From: Olsenella massiliensis
GTDB lineage: Bacteria; Actinomycetota; Coriobacteriia; Coriobacteriales; Atopobiaceae
Length of the DNA: 64,000 nt
Direction: 5' to 3'
NCBI RefSeq assembly: GCF_001457795.1
Contig: NZ_LN898211.1
Span: 441,038-505,037 of the forward strand
Below, one piece after another: positions 36,124 through 44,212 of the stretch (the stretch's first letter is position 1; every line of letters begins with the position of its first letter). Both the position numbers and the translations under genes were made by a program. Under the pieces are notes generated by a model, which was not told the DNA's origin, made no database searches, and saw only the letters and a program-made list of their open reading frames with translations.

Positions 36124-38568
36124 ATGTCCATCGTCCTTGCCCTTGACAGCTCCACCGACATGCTCGCCTGCGCCGTCGTGCGCGTCGACGAGGGGCGCCT
36201 TGACGTGCTGGCGTCGTCCGACCACCTCTGCCGCCGTCGGGCGAACGTCGAGCTGACGACCACGGCCCTCTCGACGCTTGCCGCCGCCGGCCTCACCATG
36301 GCCGACGTGACCAAGGTTCTCGTGGGTCGGGGCCCCGGCTCCTTCACGGGCGTGCGCATTGGCATCGCGACGGCAAAGGGCCTTGCCTGCGGCCGCGGCG
36401 TGCCCCTGCACGGCGCCTCCACCCTTGACGCCGTCGCCTGGACCGCCTGGCAGTCGGGCGTGCGCGGCAGGCTCGCCGTCGTGGGCGACGCCATGCGAGG
36501 CGAGCTGTATCCCGGCGTCTACCTGCTTGACGAGCGAGGCGCCCATCGCGGCTTTGACGTGGAGCGCGTTCTCAAGGCTGCCGCAGCGGCGCAGGAGCTT
36601 GCCGCACGCCCCGACGCGGACGAGCTCATCCTCACGGGAAACGGCCTCAGCCGTCACGCGGAGCTGCTCGCCCAGGCGGGACTCACGAGACGGCTTGACG
36701 AGAGCCTGTGGCATCCCACGGGGGAGGGGCTCGCGCGTGCCGCCGCCGCCCCCGACGCGCGGCCGGCCGTCGGCGACGGGGACCCCGCGCTGGTGCTTCC
36801 CATCTACACGCGCCTCTCGGACGCCGAGGAAAACGAACGGGCCCGCCTGGGGCTCAAGCGTCTTGCGTCCGCGGGACTCACGGGCGTGGGCGATGCCCTT
36901 GCCGGGCGTCATCTGCAGCTGAGGCCCCTCATCGCCACTGACCTCGATGCGGTGGCGGCGCTTGAGGGGTGCGTCTTTGCCGCGGCGGCCCACACCCCCT
37001 GGACGCGACAGATGTTCGCCGACGAGCTCGCCCAGCCACGGCGCAGCTGGTGGGTGGCGCATGACCAAGGCAGGATAGTCGGCTTTGCAGGCGGGCGGCT
37101 TGCGGGCTCGGACCTCGAGATCACGGACGTGGTCGTAGCTCCGGAGCGTCGGCGGCAGCAGGTGGCGAGCCGGCTCGTGGCGCGCGTCGCCTATGACGGC
37201 CAGACCTTTGGCGCCACGAGCGCCTCCCTTGAGGTGGAGCGGGGCAACGAGGCGGGCAGGTCGCTCTATGGCTCGCTCGGCTTTTCGCAGGTGGGCGAAC
37301 GACCCGGCTACTACGGCGTTGACGCCACGGGAACGCCGGTCGACGCGCTCGTCCTGCGCTCGCCGCTGCCCCTGCGGGCGGACGAGAGGCTCCAGGAGCG
37401 GATGCCCGAGCCTTCCGCCTCGATTCGCCCCTGGCCCATCAAGCCCAAACCGCGTGACGAGGCGACGCGTCGGGCGCTTAGCGAGGCGGGCGACCTCGTG
37501 CTCGCCATCGAGTCCTCCTGCGACGAGACGGCCATGGCCGTCATAGACTCGCATGGCGTCATCTGCTCAAACGTGGTTGCCACCTCCGTTGACTTTCACG
37601 CCCGCTTTGGCGGCGTCGTCCCCGAGATCGCCTCGCGCAAGCACGTCGAGGCCATCGTGGGCGTGTACGAGGAGACGCTCGCGCAGGCGGGGGCCCACTT
37701 TGGCTGTGACACGCTGGCGCCGGAGGACCTCGCCTGCGTGGGCGTCACGACGGGACCGGGACTCGTGGGCGCGCTGGTGGTGGGCCTGGCATTTGCCAAG
37801 GGGCTCTGCGCCGCTGCCGACCTCGCCCTCACCTCCGTCAACCATCTGGAGGGGCATCTTCTGGCCAACCTCTTCGAGACGCCCGACCTCACGCCCCCCT
37901 TCGTGGCGAGCCTGGTGTCGGGGGGCAACACGATGCTCGTGCACGTCAAGGGCTGGGGTCGCTACGAGATCCTGGGCACGACCATAGACGATGCGGTGGG
38001 CGAGGCGTTTGACAAGGTCGCCAAGGCGCTTGGCCTGGGCTATCCGGGCGGCCCCGTCATCAGCAGGCTGGCGGCGCAGGGCAACAAGAAGGCCATTCAC
38101 TTTCCCCGCGCCATGCTGCACAGTCACGACTACCGCTTCTCGCTGTCGGGGCTCAAGACGGCCGTCATCACCTACATCGAGGGCGAGAGCAAGGCGGGGC
38201 GCGCCATCAACCTGCCCGACCTCGCCGCCTCCTTTGAGGCCGCCGTCATCGACGTGCAGGTTGCCAAGGCCGTCGCGGCGGTGGAGGAGACGGGCGTCAA
38301 CGACTTTTGCGTGGGCGGCGGCGTCGCTGCCAACCCGCAGCTCAGGGCCGCATACCGCCGCACCTTCGAGCGACGGGGCATTCGCGTGACCGTGCCGCCC
38401 CTGGCGGTCTGCGGCGACAACGGCGCCATGATCGCGCTGGCGGCGCTGCGCAACTGGCAGTCGGGCGTGCTCGTCGAGCTCACCCAGGACGCGGACCCCA
38501 ACGCCAGGCTCGGCTGCTGGTCGTCCGAGGCGCAGCCCGTCGTCGCGCCCGGGTGGCCGGGGCGTTAG
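36124..38568 (+). CDS. tsaB-rimI-tsaD: TsaB-RimI-TsaD triple fusion
   Basis: An 814-residue protein with three joined enzymes. Residues 1-230 are TsaB (LALDSSTDMLACAVV; GRGPGSFTGVRIGIATAKGL). Residues 255-420 are a GNAT acetyltransferase of the RimI type (ITDVVVAPERRRQQVASRL; NEAGRSLYGSLGF), which acetylates the N-terminus of S18. Residues 450-805 are TsaD (LAIESSCDETAMAVID; metal ligands HLEGHL; GGNTML; CVGGGVAANPQLR). TsaB-TsaD plus TsaE perform t6A synthesis. In most bacteria these three are separate adjacent genes. Start: ATG 36124, which begins at the usual TsaB residue; upstream in-frame ATGs at 36079 and 36040 lack ribosome binding sites too. No frameshift is seen at the joints. Confidence 0.95.
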   Translation: MSIVLALDSSTDMLACAVVRVDEGRLDVLASSDHLCRRRANVELTTTALSTLAAAGLTMADVTKVLVGRGPGSFTGVRIGIATAKGLACGRGVPLHGASTLDAVAWTAWQSGVRGRLAVVGDAMRGELYPGVYLLDERGAHRGFDVERVLKAAAAAQELAARPDADELILTGNGLSRHAELLAQAGLTRRLDESLWHPTGEGLARAAAAPDARPAVGDGDPALVLPIYTRLSDAEENERARLGLKRLASAGLTGVGDALAGRHLQLRPLIATDLDAVAALEGCVFAAAAHTPWTRQMFADELAQPRRSWWVAHDQGRIVGFAGGRLAGSDLEITDVVVAPERRRQQVASRLVARVAYDGQTFGATSASLEVERGNEAGRSLYGSLGFSQVGERPGYYGVDATGTPVDALVLRSPLPLRADERLQERMPEPSASIRPWPIKPKPRDEATRRALSEAGDLVLAIESSCDETAMAVIDSHGVICSNVVATSVDFHARFGGVVPEIASRKHVEAIVGVYEETLAQAGAHFGCDTLAPEDLACVGVTTGPGLVGALVVGLAFAKGLCAAADLALTSVNHLEGHLLANLFETPDLTPPFVASLVSGGNTMLVHVKGWGRYEILGTTIDDAVGEAFDKVAKALGLGYPGGPVISRLAAQGNKKAIHFPRAMLHSHDYRFSLSGLKTAVITYIEGESKAGRAINLPDLAASFEAAVIDVQVAKAVAAVEETGVNDFCVGGGVAANPQLRAAYRRTFERRGIRVTVPPLAVCGDNGAMIALAALRNWQSGVLVELTQDADPNARLGCWSSEAQPVVAPGWPGR

Positions 38569-38792
38569 GCCCTTGCGAACAAGCGAGCCTCGGGGGGCTT
38601 CGGGCCGCGTCCCCGTCCCCCTGACGTTCCATGACGCCTGGGCGCCGCACGTAACGAAAGGCGCCTCCGTCGCGCACCGGCGTGATGAATTGTGTAATTG
38701 TCGGTCAATTTGAAAAATTGCTTGAAGCCCCTGCCGTCAGGGCATACGGTATGAAGTCTGCACGAGCAATGACAAGGTGACGTTCAGGCGGG

Positions 38793-38942
38793 GTGGTGTG
38801 GTTGACCAGGCATGGGCTCAAGCTTGTCGTCACGGTCGTGGGGCTCGTCCTTGCCGTCGTCGTCCTTGCGCTCTGCGTCACGGTCATGACGACGCCCTTT
38901 GGGCTGATCCAGGAGCCTGACGCCGTGCTCGTGCCCTTCTGA
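38793..38942 (+). CDS. Possible 49-residue single-span membrane peptide
   Basis: An open frame of 49 codons from GTG 38793 (or GTG 38796, TTG 38802). It encodes a basic start, one strong transmembrane helix (LKLVVTVVGLVLAVVVLALC) and a short tail TTPFGLIQEPDAVLVPF. The hydrophobic pattern and stop position look gene-like, but the ribosome binding site is weak (AAGGTGA, 12 bases away). Directly after the TGA the +1 frame reads three DAHEA-type hexapeptide repeats and then a stop, so a frameshifted longer gene is possible. Function unknown. Confidence 0.35.
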   Translation: MVWLTRHGLKLVVTVVGLVLAVVVLALCVTVMTTPFGLIQEPDAVLVPF

Positions 38943-38994
38943 CGCGCATGAGGCCACCGACGCGCACGAGGCCGCCGACGCGCACGAGGCCGTG
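38941..38994. repeat. 18-bp tandem repeat, three copies
   Basis: GACGCGCAYGAGGCCRCC is repeated three times in a row (38941-38958, 38959-38976, 38977-38994), the last with GTG at its end. It begins on the last two bases of the TGA of the small membrane frame. Confidence 0.75.
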
Positions 38995-39186
38995 TCCAAC
39001 GTGTCGTCTTGACGCGCGTCCTCGCCGGTCAGAGTGCATATTTTTGTCACGACCTCTGCGTTTCTGATAATTCGCGCAGATGTTCATGCGGTTTCAAGGC
39101 CATTACGTTCTGCTCGCCTCCTCCGATCGCCCGAAAGACGGTCGTACACTGGTCCGACAGTTCACTAGCCAGGAAGGGGTTCCGTC

Positions 39187-40083
39187 ATGAACGCAGCCAA
39201 CGCCAGCACCCGCCGCGACTTCCTCAAGGCCTCGGGCCTTGGCGCTGCGGCCCTTGCCAGCTCGACGCTCCTGAGCGCGTGCGGCCCCTCCACGCAGACG
39301 GCCAACACGGGCTCGTCCTCTCCATCCGCGGCGTCGGGCTTTGGCGACAACGGCACGATGCGCGTGGGCATGGAGGTTGCCTATCCGCCGTACAACTGGC
39401 AGACTTCCGAGTCCACCGACGACACCATTCCCGTGCAGGGGCAGGACGGCGCCTATGCCGACGGCTACGATATCGTCTTTGCCAAGAAGATCGGCACGGC
39501 CCTGGGCCTTGAGCCCGTCGCGGTGAAGATGGAGTTCTCGGGCCTGGTCGAGGGTCTGACCAACGGTGTCATCGACGTCATCTGCGGCGGCATGACCGCC
39601 ACGGACGAGCGCCGCCAGTCCATCGACTTCTCTGACCCCTACTGGGTGGGCCACTATGGCCTGCTCGTCAAGAAGGGCTCTTCCTACGAGGGCGCAACGA
39701 GCCTGAGCGTCTTCTCGGGCGCGGCGGTGCTCGGCCAGCGCGACACGCTGCTCGACACGGTCATCGACGAGATTGACGGCGTCAATCACATGACGCCCGT
39801 CGATTCGGTCCCCGCGCAGCTCTCGGCCCTCAACCAGGGCACCTGCGACGCCATCACCTTTGACGTCGAGAACGAGAAGGGCCTTCTGGCCGCCAACCCC
39901 GACCTCGTGGCCGTTCAGATCGACGGCAGCAAGATCCTCTTCCAGGAGGACGTCCCCATCAACGTCGGCATCGCCAAGGGGCACGATGACGTGCTCGCCA
40001 AGATCAACGACGCCATCAAGTCCGTCTCGCAGGACGAGCGCCAGGCCGCCTGGGACGCCGTGCAGGAACGCCTGCCCCAGTAG
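39187..40083 (+). CDS. Polar amino-acid ABC transporter, substrate-binding lipoprotein
   Basis: A 298-residue type-3 periplasmic-binding-fold protein. The N-terminus has a twin-arginine-like STRRDFLKASG, a hydrophobic stretch, and the lipobox LLSAC (lipidated Cys about 35), so it should be exported, possibly by Tat, and anchored to the membrane. The binding domain begins GTMRVGMEVAYPPYNW and has ADGYDIVFAKKIG and the typical GGMTATDERRQSIDFSDPY. This group carries polar or basic amino acids; the ligand is not fixed. A permease and an ATPase follow directly, forming a complete importer. Confidence 0.92.
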   Translation: MNAANASTRRDFLKASGLGAAALASSTLLSACGPSTQTANTGSSSPSAASGFGDNGTMRVGMEVAYPPYNWQTSESTDDTIPVQGQDGAYADGYDIVFAKKIGTALGLEPVAVKMEFSGLVEGLTNGVIDVICGGMTATDERRQSIDFSDPYWVGHYGLLVKKGSSYEGATSLSVFSGAAVLGQRDTLLDTVIDEIDGVNHMTPVDSVPAQLSALNQGTCDAITFDVENEKGLLAANPDLVAVQIDGSKILFQEDVPINVGIAKGHDDVLAKINDAIKSVSQDERQAAWDAVQERLPQ

Positions 40084-40118
40084 CGCCTTTGCCTGTCCCG
40101 TCGCAAGGAGCCTCGCAC

Positions 40119-41336
40119 ATGAGCCACGAATCTGCCGCGCATCCCACCCGACGCGCGTCGATGACGCGCTTTGTCACGCGCGACCACCGCTACGTCTTCT
40201 TGGGGACGAGCGCCCTCGCGCTGTGCGGCCTCTGGCTTGCCAACACGCCGCATCCCGGCATGAGCTTTCTCGCCGCGTCCTATGTCGTGGAGTCGATCCT
40301 GTATTACCTGCTTCTGGCCTGGGTCGCGGTGTCGCTCGTCGCGCTCGTCAACAAGCTGCTGCGCTGGAGGGGCGACGCGTATAGGGCAAGCTCTCCCTTC
40401 TGCCGTCCCCGGGCGCTCCGGGCGGAGCGGTATGCCTCGTACGTCATATGGCTCATCGTCCTGCTCTTTGCGGTCGATCGCGTGGTCATGGGCGGCATCA
40501 GCCTCGTGAGCTGGGCGGCGGCCCAGACGACCAACCCCACGGACTTCTTTGGGTCCATGGCGTACATGCTGTGCAACATGTGGCCCACCTTCGTCCAGGG
40601 CGTCGCAAACACTGTCATCATCGCCCTGGTGGGCACCGTGGTCGCCTTCTTCCTGGCGCTGGCGCTCGTCTTTCTGCGCCTGCAGCTGCCCGACCGCTCC
40701 GACAACGACTTCGTGCGCCTCCTCAAGATCGTGGGCGCCGGCTTTGCCAAGGTGTACTCGCAGGTCGTGCGCGGCACGCCCATGATGATCCAGGGTCTCA
40801 TCATCTACTACGCGGGGACGGGCGTCCTGGCGGGGCGGGGCCTCTCGGCCTCGCAGATCCTCGTGGTGTGGTCGCCGTTCGTCGCCGCGCTGGTGACCGT
40901 CTCGCTCAACTCAACGGCCTATATGATGGAGGTCCTGCGTGCCGGCATCGGCGCCGTGGACGCCGGGCAGACCGAGGCGGCGCGTTCGCTGGGCCTCTCG
41001 CAGTGGCAGGCCATGCGCAGGGTCGTGTTCCCGCAGGGCATCAAGAACGCCATTCCCGCCCTGTCAAACGAGCTGGTCATCAACATCAAGGACTCGTCGG
41101 TGCTCATGGCCATCGGCGTCCTGGAGCTCACCTTTGCCACGCGCACCATAGCCGGCGTGTACTACAAGCAGATGGAGGTCTACGTGGCGGCGGCCGTGGT
41201 CTACCTCATCCTGACCCTGGCGGCCTCGTGGCTGCTGGGCAAGTTTGGCAGGCGCTTTGACGTGCAGGGCAACCAGGTGGTGCTGGGGACGTCCGACACG
41301 CCCGCCGCAATGCCGGCCAAGGGGGAGGCACGATGA
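40119..41336 (+). CDS. Polar amino-acid ABC transporter, permease
   Basis: A 405-residue membrane protein. The HisM/GlnP-type permease domain covers about residues 150-380, with the EAA loop in [29 protein letters not shown] and the entry motif [15 protein letters not shown]. Roughly 130 additional N-terminal residues carry two or three extra transmembrane spans, so it is longer than the usual 220 to 250 residues. ATG 40119 follows AAGGAG (40107-40112) by six bases. It overlaps the ATPase gene by 4 bp. Confidence 0.92.
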   Translation: MSHESAAHPTRRASMTRFVTRDHRYVFLGTSALALCGLWLANTPHPGMSFLAASYVVESILYYLLLAWVAVSLVALVNKLLRWRGDAYRASSPFCRPRALRAERYASYVIWLIVLLFAVDRVVMGGISLVSWAAAQTTNPTDFFGSMAYMLCNMWPTFVQGVANTVIIALVGTVVAFFLALALVFLRLQLPDRSDNDFVRLLKIVGAGFAKVYSQVVRGTPMMIQGLIIYYAGTGVLAGRGLSASQILVVWSPFVAALVTVSLNSTAYMMEVLRAGIGAVDAGQTEAARSLGLSQWQAMRRVVFPQGIKNAIPALSNELVINIKDSSVLMAIGVLELTFATRTIAGVYYKQMEVYVAAAVVYLILTLAASWLLGKFGRRFDVQGNQVVLGTSDTPAAMPAKGEAR

Positions 41337-42100
41337 TGCGGAACACCACGGCACGGCAGGATGCGTCCCCGGTCGTGAGGGTCGCGGGCCTGCGCAAGTC
41401 GTTTGGCAGCCATGAGGTGCTCAGGGACATTGACTTTGAGGTCATGCCCGGCGAGGTCGTGACGGTCATAGGCGCCTCGGGTTCGGGCAAGTCCACCCTG
41501 CTGCGCTGCATCAACCTGCTCGAGACGCCCGACGCGGGGCACATCTGGTTCCATGGGCAGGACCTTGCTGCCGAGCATGTTGACGTCAACAGGCTGCGCG
41601 AGAACATAGGCATGTGCTTTCAGGCCTTCAACCTCTTTAACAACATGGACGTCCTGGGCAACTGCACGCTCGCGCCCGTCACGCTCAGGAAGGCGAGCAA
41701 GGCCGAGGCGGAGCGGATGGCGCTCGAGCACCTGGGCGAGGTGGGTCTCGCGGATTTCGTCCATGCCATGCCCTCCACGCTGTCGGGCGGTCAGAAGCAG
41801 CGCGTCGCCATCGCGCGGGCGCTCTGCATGAATCCCGACCTCATGCTCTTTGACGAGCCCACCTCCGCCCTCGACCCCGAGATCGTGGGGGAGGTGCTCG
41901 AGGTCATGAGGCGCCTGGCCGCAGACGGCATGACCATGGTGGTCGTGACGCACGAGATGTCCTTTGCCAAGAACGTCTCCGACAGGGTGGTCTTCATGGA
42001 CCAGGGCGTCATCGTGGAGGAGGGGGCGCCACAGAAGATGTTCTCCAGCCCCACTCAGCCGCGGACTCGCGAGTTTCTTGCGCGCTACCTGAAGGACTAG
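41333..42100 (+). CDS. Polar amino-acid ABC transporter, ATP-binding protein
   Basis: A 255-residue GlnQ-type ATPase. Walker [15 protein letters not shown]-loop in [13 protein letters not shown], signature [15 protein letters not shown], Walker [15 protein letters not shown] and switch His VVTHEM are all intact. The start overlaps the permease stop as ATGA, with GGGGGAGG just upstream. It ends the operon; palindrome B2 lies 42 bp after its stop and could act as a terminator. Confidence 0.95.
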   Translation: MMRNTTARQDASPVVRVAGLRKSFGSHEVLRDIDFEVMPGEVVTVIGASGSGKSTLLRCINLLETPDAGHIWFHGQDLAAEHVDVNRLRENIGMCFQAFNLFNNMDVLGNCTLAPVTLRKASKAEAERMALEHLGEVGLADFVHAMPSTLSGGQKQRVAIARALCMNPDLMLFDEPTSALDPEIVGEVLEVMRRLAADGMTMVVVTHEMSFAKNVSDRVVFMDQGVIVEEGAPQKMFSSPTQPRTREFLARYLKD

Positions 42101-42142
42101 GCGCGCCGCGCGGGCGGCTGTTGTGCCGTCGCGTGCCGTCGC

Positions 42143-42220
42143 TTAGCCAAAACACGACGTTTGAAACAAAAATACGCCTCCTGGCGGCGTTTTCTGACAC
42201 GTTTGTCGTGTTTTGGCTAA
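42143..42220. repeat. Palindrome family B, copy 2
   Basis: TTAGCCAAAACACGAC (42143-42158) and GTCGTGTTTTGGCTAA (42205-42220) are perfect 16-bp inverted arms. The interior differs from copies 1 and 3 but keeps TGACAC near the right arm and has its own ACGCC/GGCGT stem. Confidence 0.9.
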
Positions 42221-42289
42221 GGTGGGGGATGCGTTTCTCAACGTGCCGCCCGCAGGTGGCGCATGCCCCGCCGCAAGGAAAGAAGTCCC

Positions 42290-43969
42290 ATGGCCGGACC
42301 AGGCTCCTCGCTTGCCGTCATCACCTCTCGCCACGTCTATCTTGACAAGCGCCGTCCCGACGTCCCTGCGGCCCTCGTGATCGAAGGCGATCGCATCCGC
42401 GACGTCCTGCACCCTCGCAGCCCCGCGCTCGCGGCCCTGACAACCGATGGCGTCCGCGTGCGCGACCTGGGTGACGCCTTCGTCTGTCCCGGCTTTCACG
42501 ACGCCCACCAGCACGTGTTTCACACGGCGCTCTTTCGCTCGCCACTCGCCTGCCACTGCGACGGCGCAAGCGAGGAGGACTGCGTCAGCATCATGCGCGC
42601 GTTTGCCGCCACCAAGTCGCCCGCGGGCAAGGACGGATGGCTCGTCGGCCAGGGCTGGCGCTCGGCCCTGTGGGATGACCTTACGCCCCCTACCAGGGCG
42701 TCTTTGGACAGGGTCTTTCCCGACAGGCCCGTTGCGCTCTATGCCGGAAACCTTCACACGCTCTGGCTCAACTCACGCGGGCTGGAGTGTCTGGGCATCA
42801 CGTCCCAGAGCGTCCCGCCGCCCGGCGGCAGCTTTGAGAGGGATTCAGTCGGCCAGCTCACGGGCGTGTTGCGCGAGGCTGCTGCCATGGTGTATGCGGC
42901 CAAGGTCTTTGACACCCTGCCCCGCGCGGAGGTGCTTGCGGCCTATCGCTCCTACATGCGCATGAGCGTGTCGCAGGGCATCACCTCCGTCTGCGACATG
43001 GCGCTCTGCGCCGTGCCGGGCGTGGACTACGTCTATGAGGGCATCTACGAGGACCTCCTGGACGAGGGGGAGGTCGGGCTGGGTGACGAGCGGGGCAGCC
43101 TGCCCGTGCGCGTGAGCCTCTTTCCGCAGAACGTGGGCAGCTACCAGCGCGTCGAGACCCTGCGGGCACGCCTGGCGGGCAGCTACCTGCGAGTGCCCGG
43201 CACCAAGCAGTTCTTTGACGGCATCTCGAGCGCTCACACGGCGTGGCTGCACGAGCCGTACGCAAACCCGTACGTCCCGGGCGACTGTGGCCGGCCCACT
43301 GTGGAGCCCGAGCTGATGCGCTCGTACGTCCTCGCGGCGGCAGAGAGGGGCCTAGCCACGCGCATCCACGCCATCGGAGACAAGGCCGTCTCGACCGCCA
43401 TCGACATCTTTGCCGAGGCTCGTGCGCGCTACGGCAGCCCCCGCCAGGGACGTCATGCCATCGAGCACGTCGAGAACCTCCTGCCTGCCGACGTCGCGCG
43501 CATGGCCGCGGCAGGCGTCGTCGCCTCCGTCCAGCCTCAGCATCTGGTCATCGACACGACGCAGCCCGTTCGCGACCTGGGACCAGAAAGAGCGAGCTTC
43601 ATGTGGCCCTTTGCGAGCTTTGAGGCGTCGGGCGTCATGATGGCCTTTGGCACCGACGCGCCCTGCGTCGCGGACTCGGCCTTGGACGTGCTTGCGTGCG
43701 CGGTCACGCGCGCGGACCCTCACGCCGACGGTCCGGCGGGCGGCTGGTTGCCTGAGCAGCGCATATCAATGGCGGCGGCGATTGACGCCTACACGCGCGG
43801 CTCGGCGTACGTATGCGGTCGCGAGAGGGAGCTGGGCACGCTCGCGCCGGGCAGGCTGGCCGACCTCGTCGTGCTCGACGCCAACCTCATGACGGCGGAC
43901 CCAGGGCGCATCATCGAGGCGCGCACGCTTGCCACGTACGTGGGCGGGAGGATCGTCTGGGAGGCGTAG
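42290..43969 (+). CDS. Amidohydrolase (YtcJ-like, amidohydrolase family 3)
   Basis: A 559-residue metal-dependent hydrolase. The N-terminal beta-strand segment and the motif VCPGFHDAHQHVFH supply the first metal His pair. Further features: the KQFFDGISSAHTAWL strand, ATRIHAIGDKAVSTA (His ligand), AIEHVENL, and the Asp of FGTDAPCVA. The end is ELGTLAPGRLADLVVLDANL, standard for the family. Substrates of YtcJ-like enzymes vary (N-substituted formamides among them), so none is assigned. ATG 42290 follows AAGGAAAG. It lies after an amino-acid importer but in a separate unit beyond palindrome B2. Confidence 0.85.
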   Translation: MAGPGSSLAVITSRHVYLDKRRPDVPAALVIEGDRIRDVLHPRSPALAALTTDGVRVRDLGDAFVCPGFHDAHQHVFHTALFRSPLACHCDGASEEDCVSIMRAFAATKSPAGKDGWLVGQGWRSALWDDLTPPTRASLDRVFPDRPVALYAGNLHTLWLNSRGLECLGITSQSVPPPGGSFERDSVGQLTGVLREAAAMVYAAKVFDTLPRAEVLAAYRSYMRMSVSQGITSVCDMALCAVPGVDYVYEGIYEDLLDEGEVGLGDERGSLPVRVSLFPQNVGSYQRVETLRARLAGSYLRVPGTKQFFDGISSAHTAWLHEPYANPYVPGDCGRPTVEPELMRSYVLAAAERGLATRIHAIGDKAVSTAIDIFAEARARYGSPRQGRHAIEHVENLLPADVARMAAAGVVASVQPQHLVIDTTQPVRDLGPERASFMWPFASFEASGVMMAFGTDAPCVADSALDVLACAVTRADPHADGPAGGWLPEQRISMAAAIDAYTRGSAYVCGRERELGTLAPGRLADLVVLDANLMTADPGRIIEARTLATYVGGRIVWEA

Positions 43970-44096
43970 CCGCCTTGCCACATCTTGCGCCGCCCGGTCC
44001 CGCGTCGCCGTGCCGGCGCCTCGTGACGCGCCATCGTCGCCCGCGCACCGCGTCTGGTGCCCCGCGGCGTGCCGGACGTGCGACAATGGCCCCACG

Positions 44097-44161
44097 AGGC
44101 CAGCGTCGCCTTGAGGGCAGCGCCGCCACAAGGCCAGCGTCGCCTTGAGGGCAGCGCCGCC
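44097..44161. repeat. 34-bp tandem repeat, two copies
   Basis: AGGCCAGCGTCGCCTTGAGG plus GCAGCGCCGCC occurs at 44097 and again at 44131, with a further partial TTGAGG unit. It lies between the amidohydrolase and nadE, ending about 50 bp before the nadE start. Confidence 0.7.
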
Positions 44162-44212
44162 TTGAGGCTCGCGCAGGCGCGAGGCCAACGTCACCATACG
44201 CAGGGAGGAACC

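Larger units (their letters stand above)
38569..39186. other. 618-bp region with a possible small membrane peptide and short repeats
   Basis: An AT-rich stretch holds the perfect inverted repeat CAATTT-GAA-AAATTG (38706-38720), a possible operator. Next come a small hydrophobic frame (38793-38942) and a three-fold 18-bp repeat (38941-38994). A TACACT -10 (39145-39150) probably serves the binding-protein gene at 39187, which has GGAAGGGG upstream. Nothing else is recognised. Confidence 0.5.
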
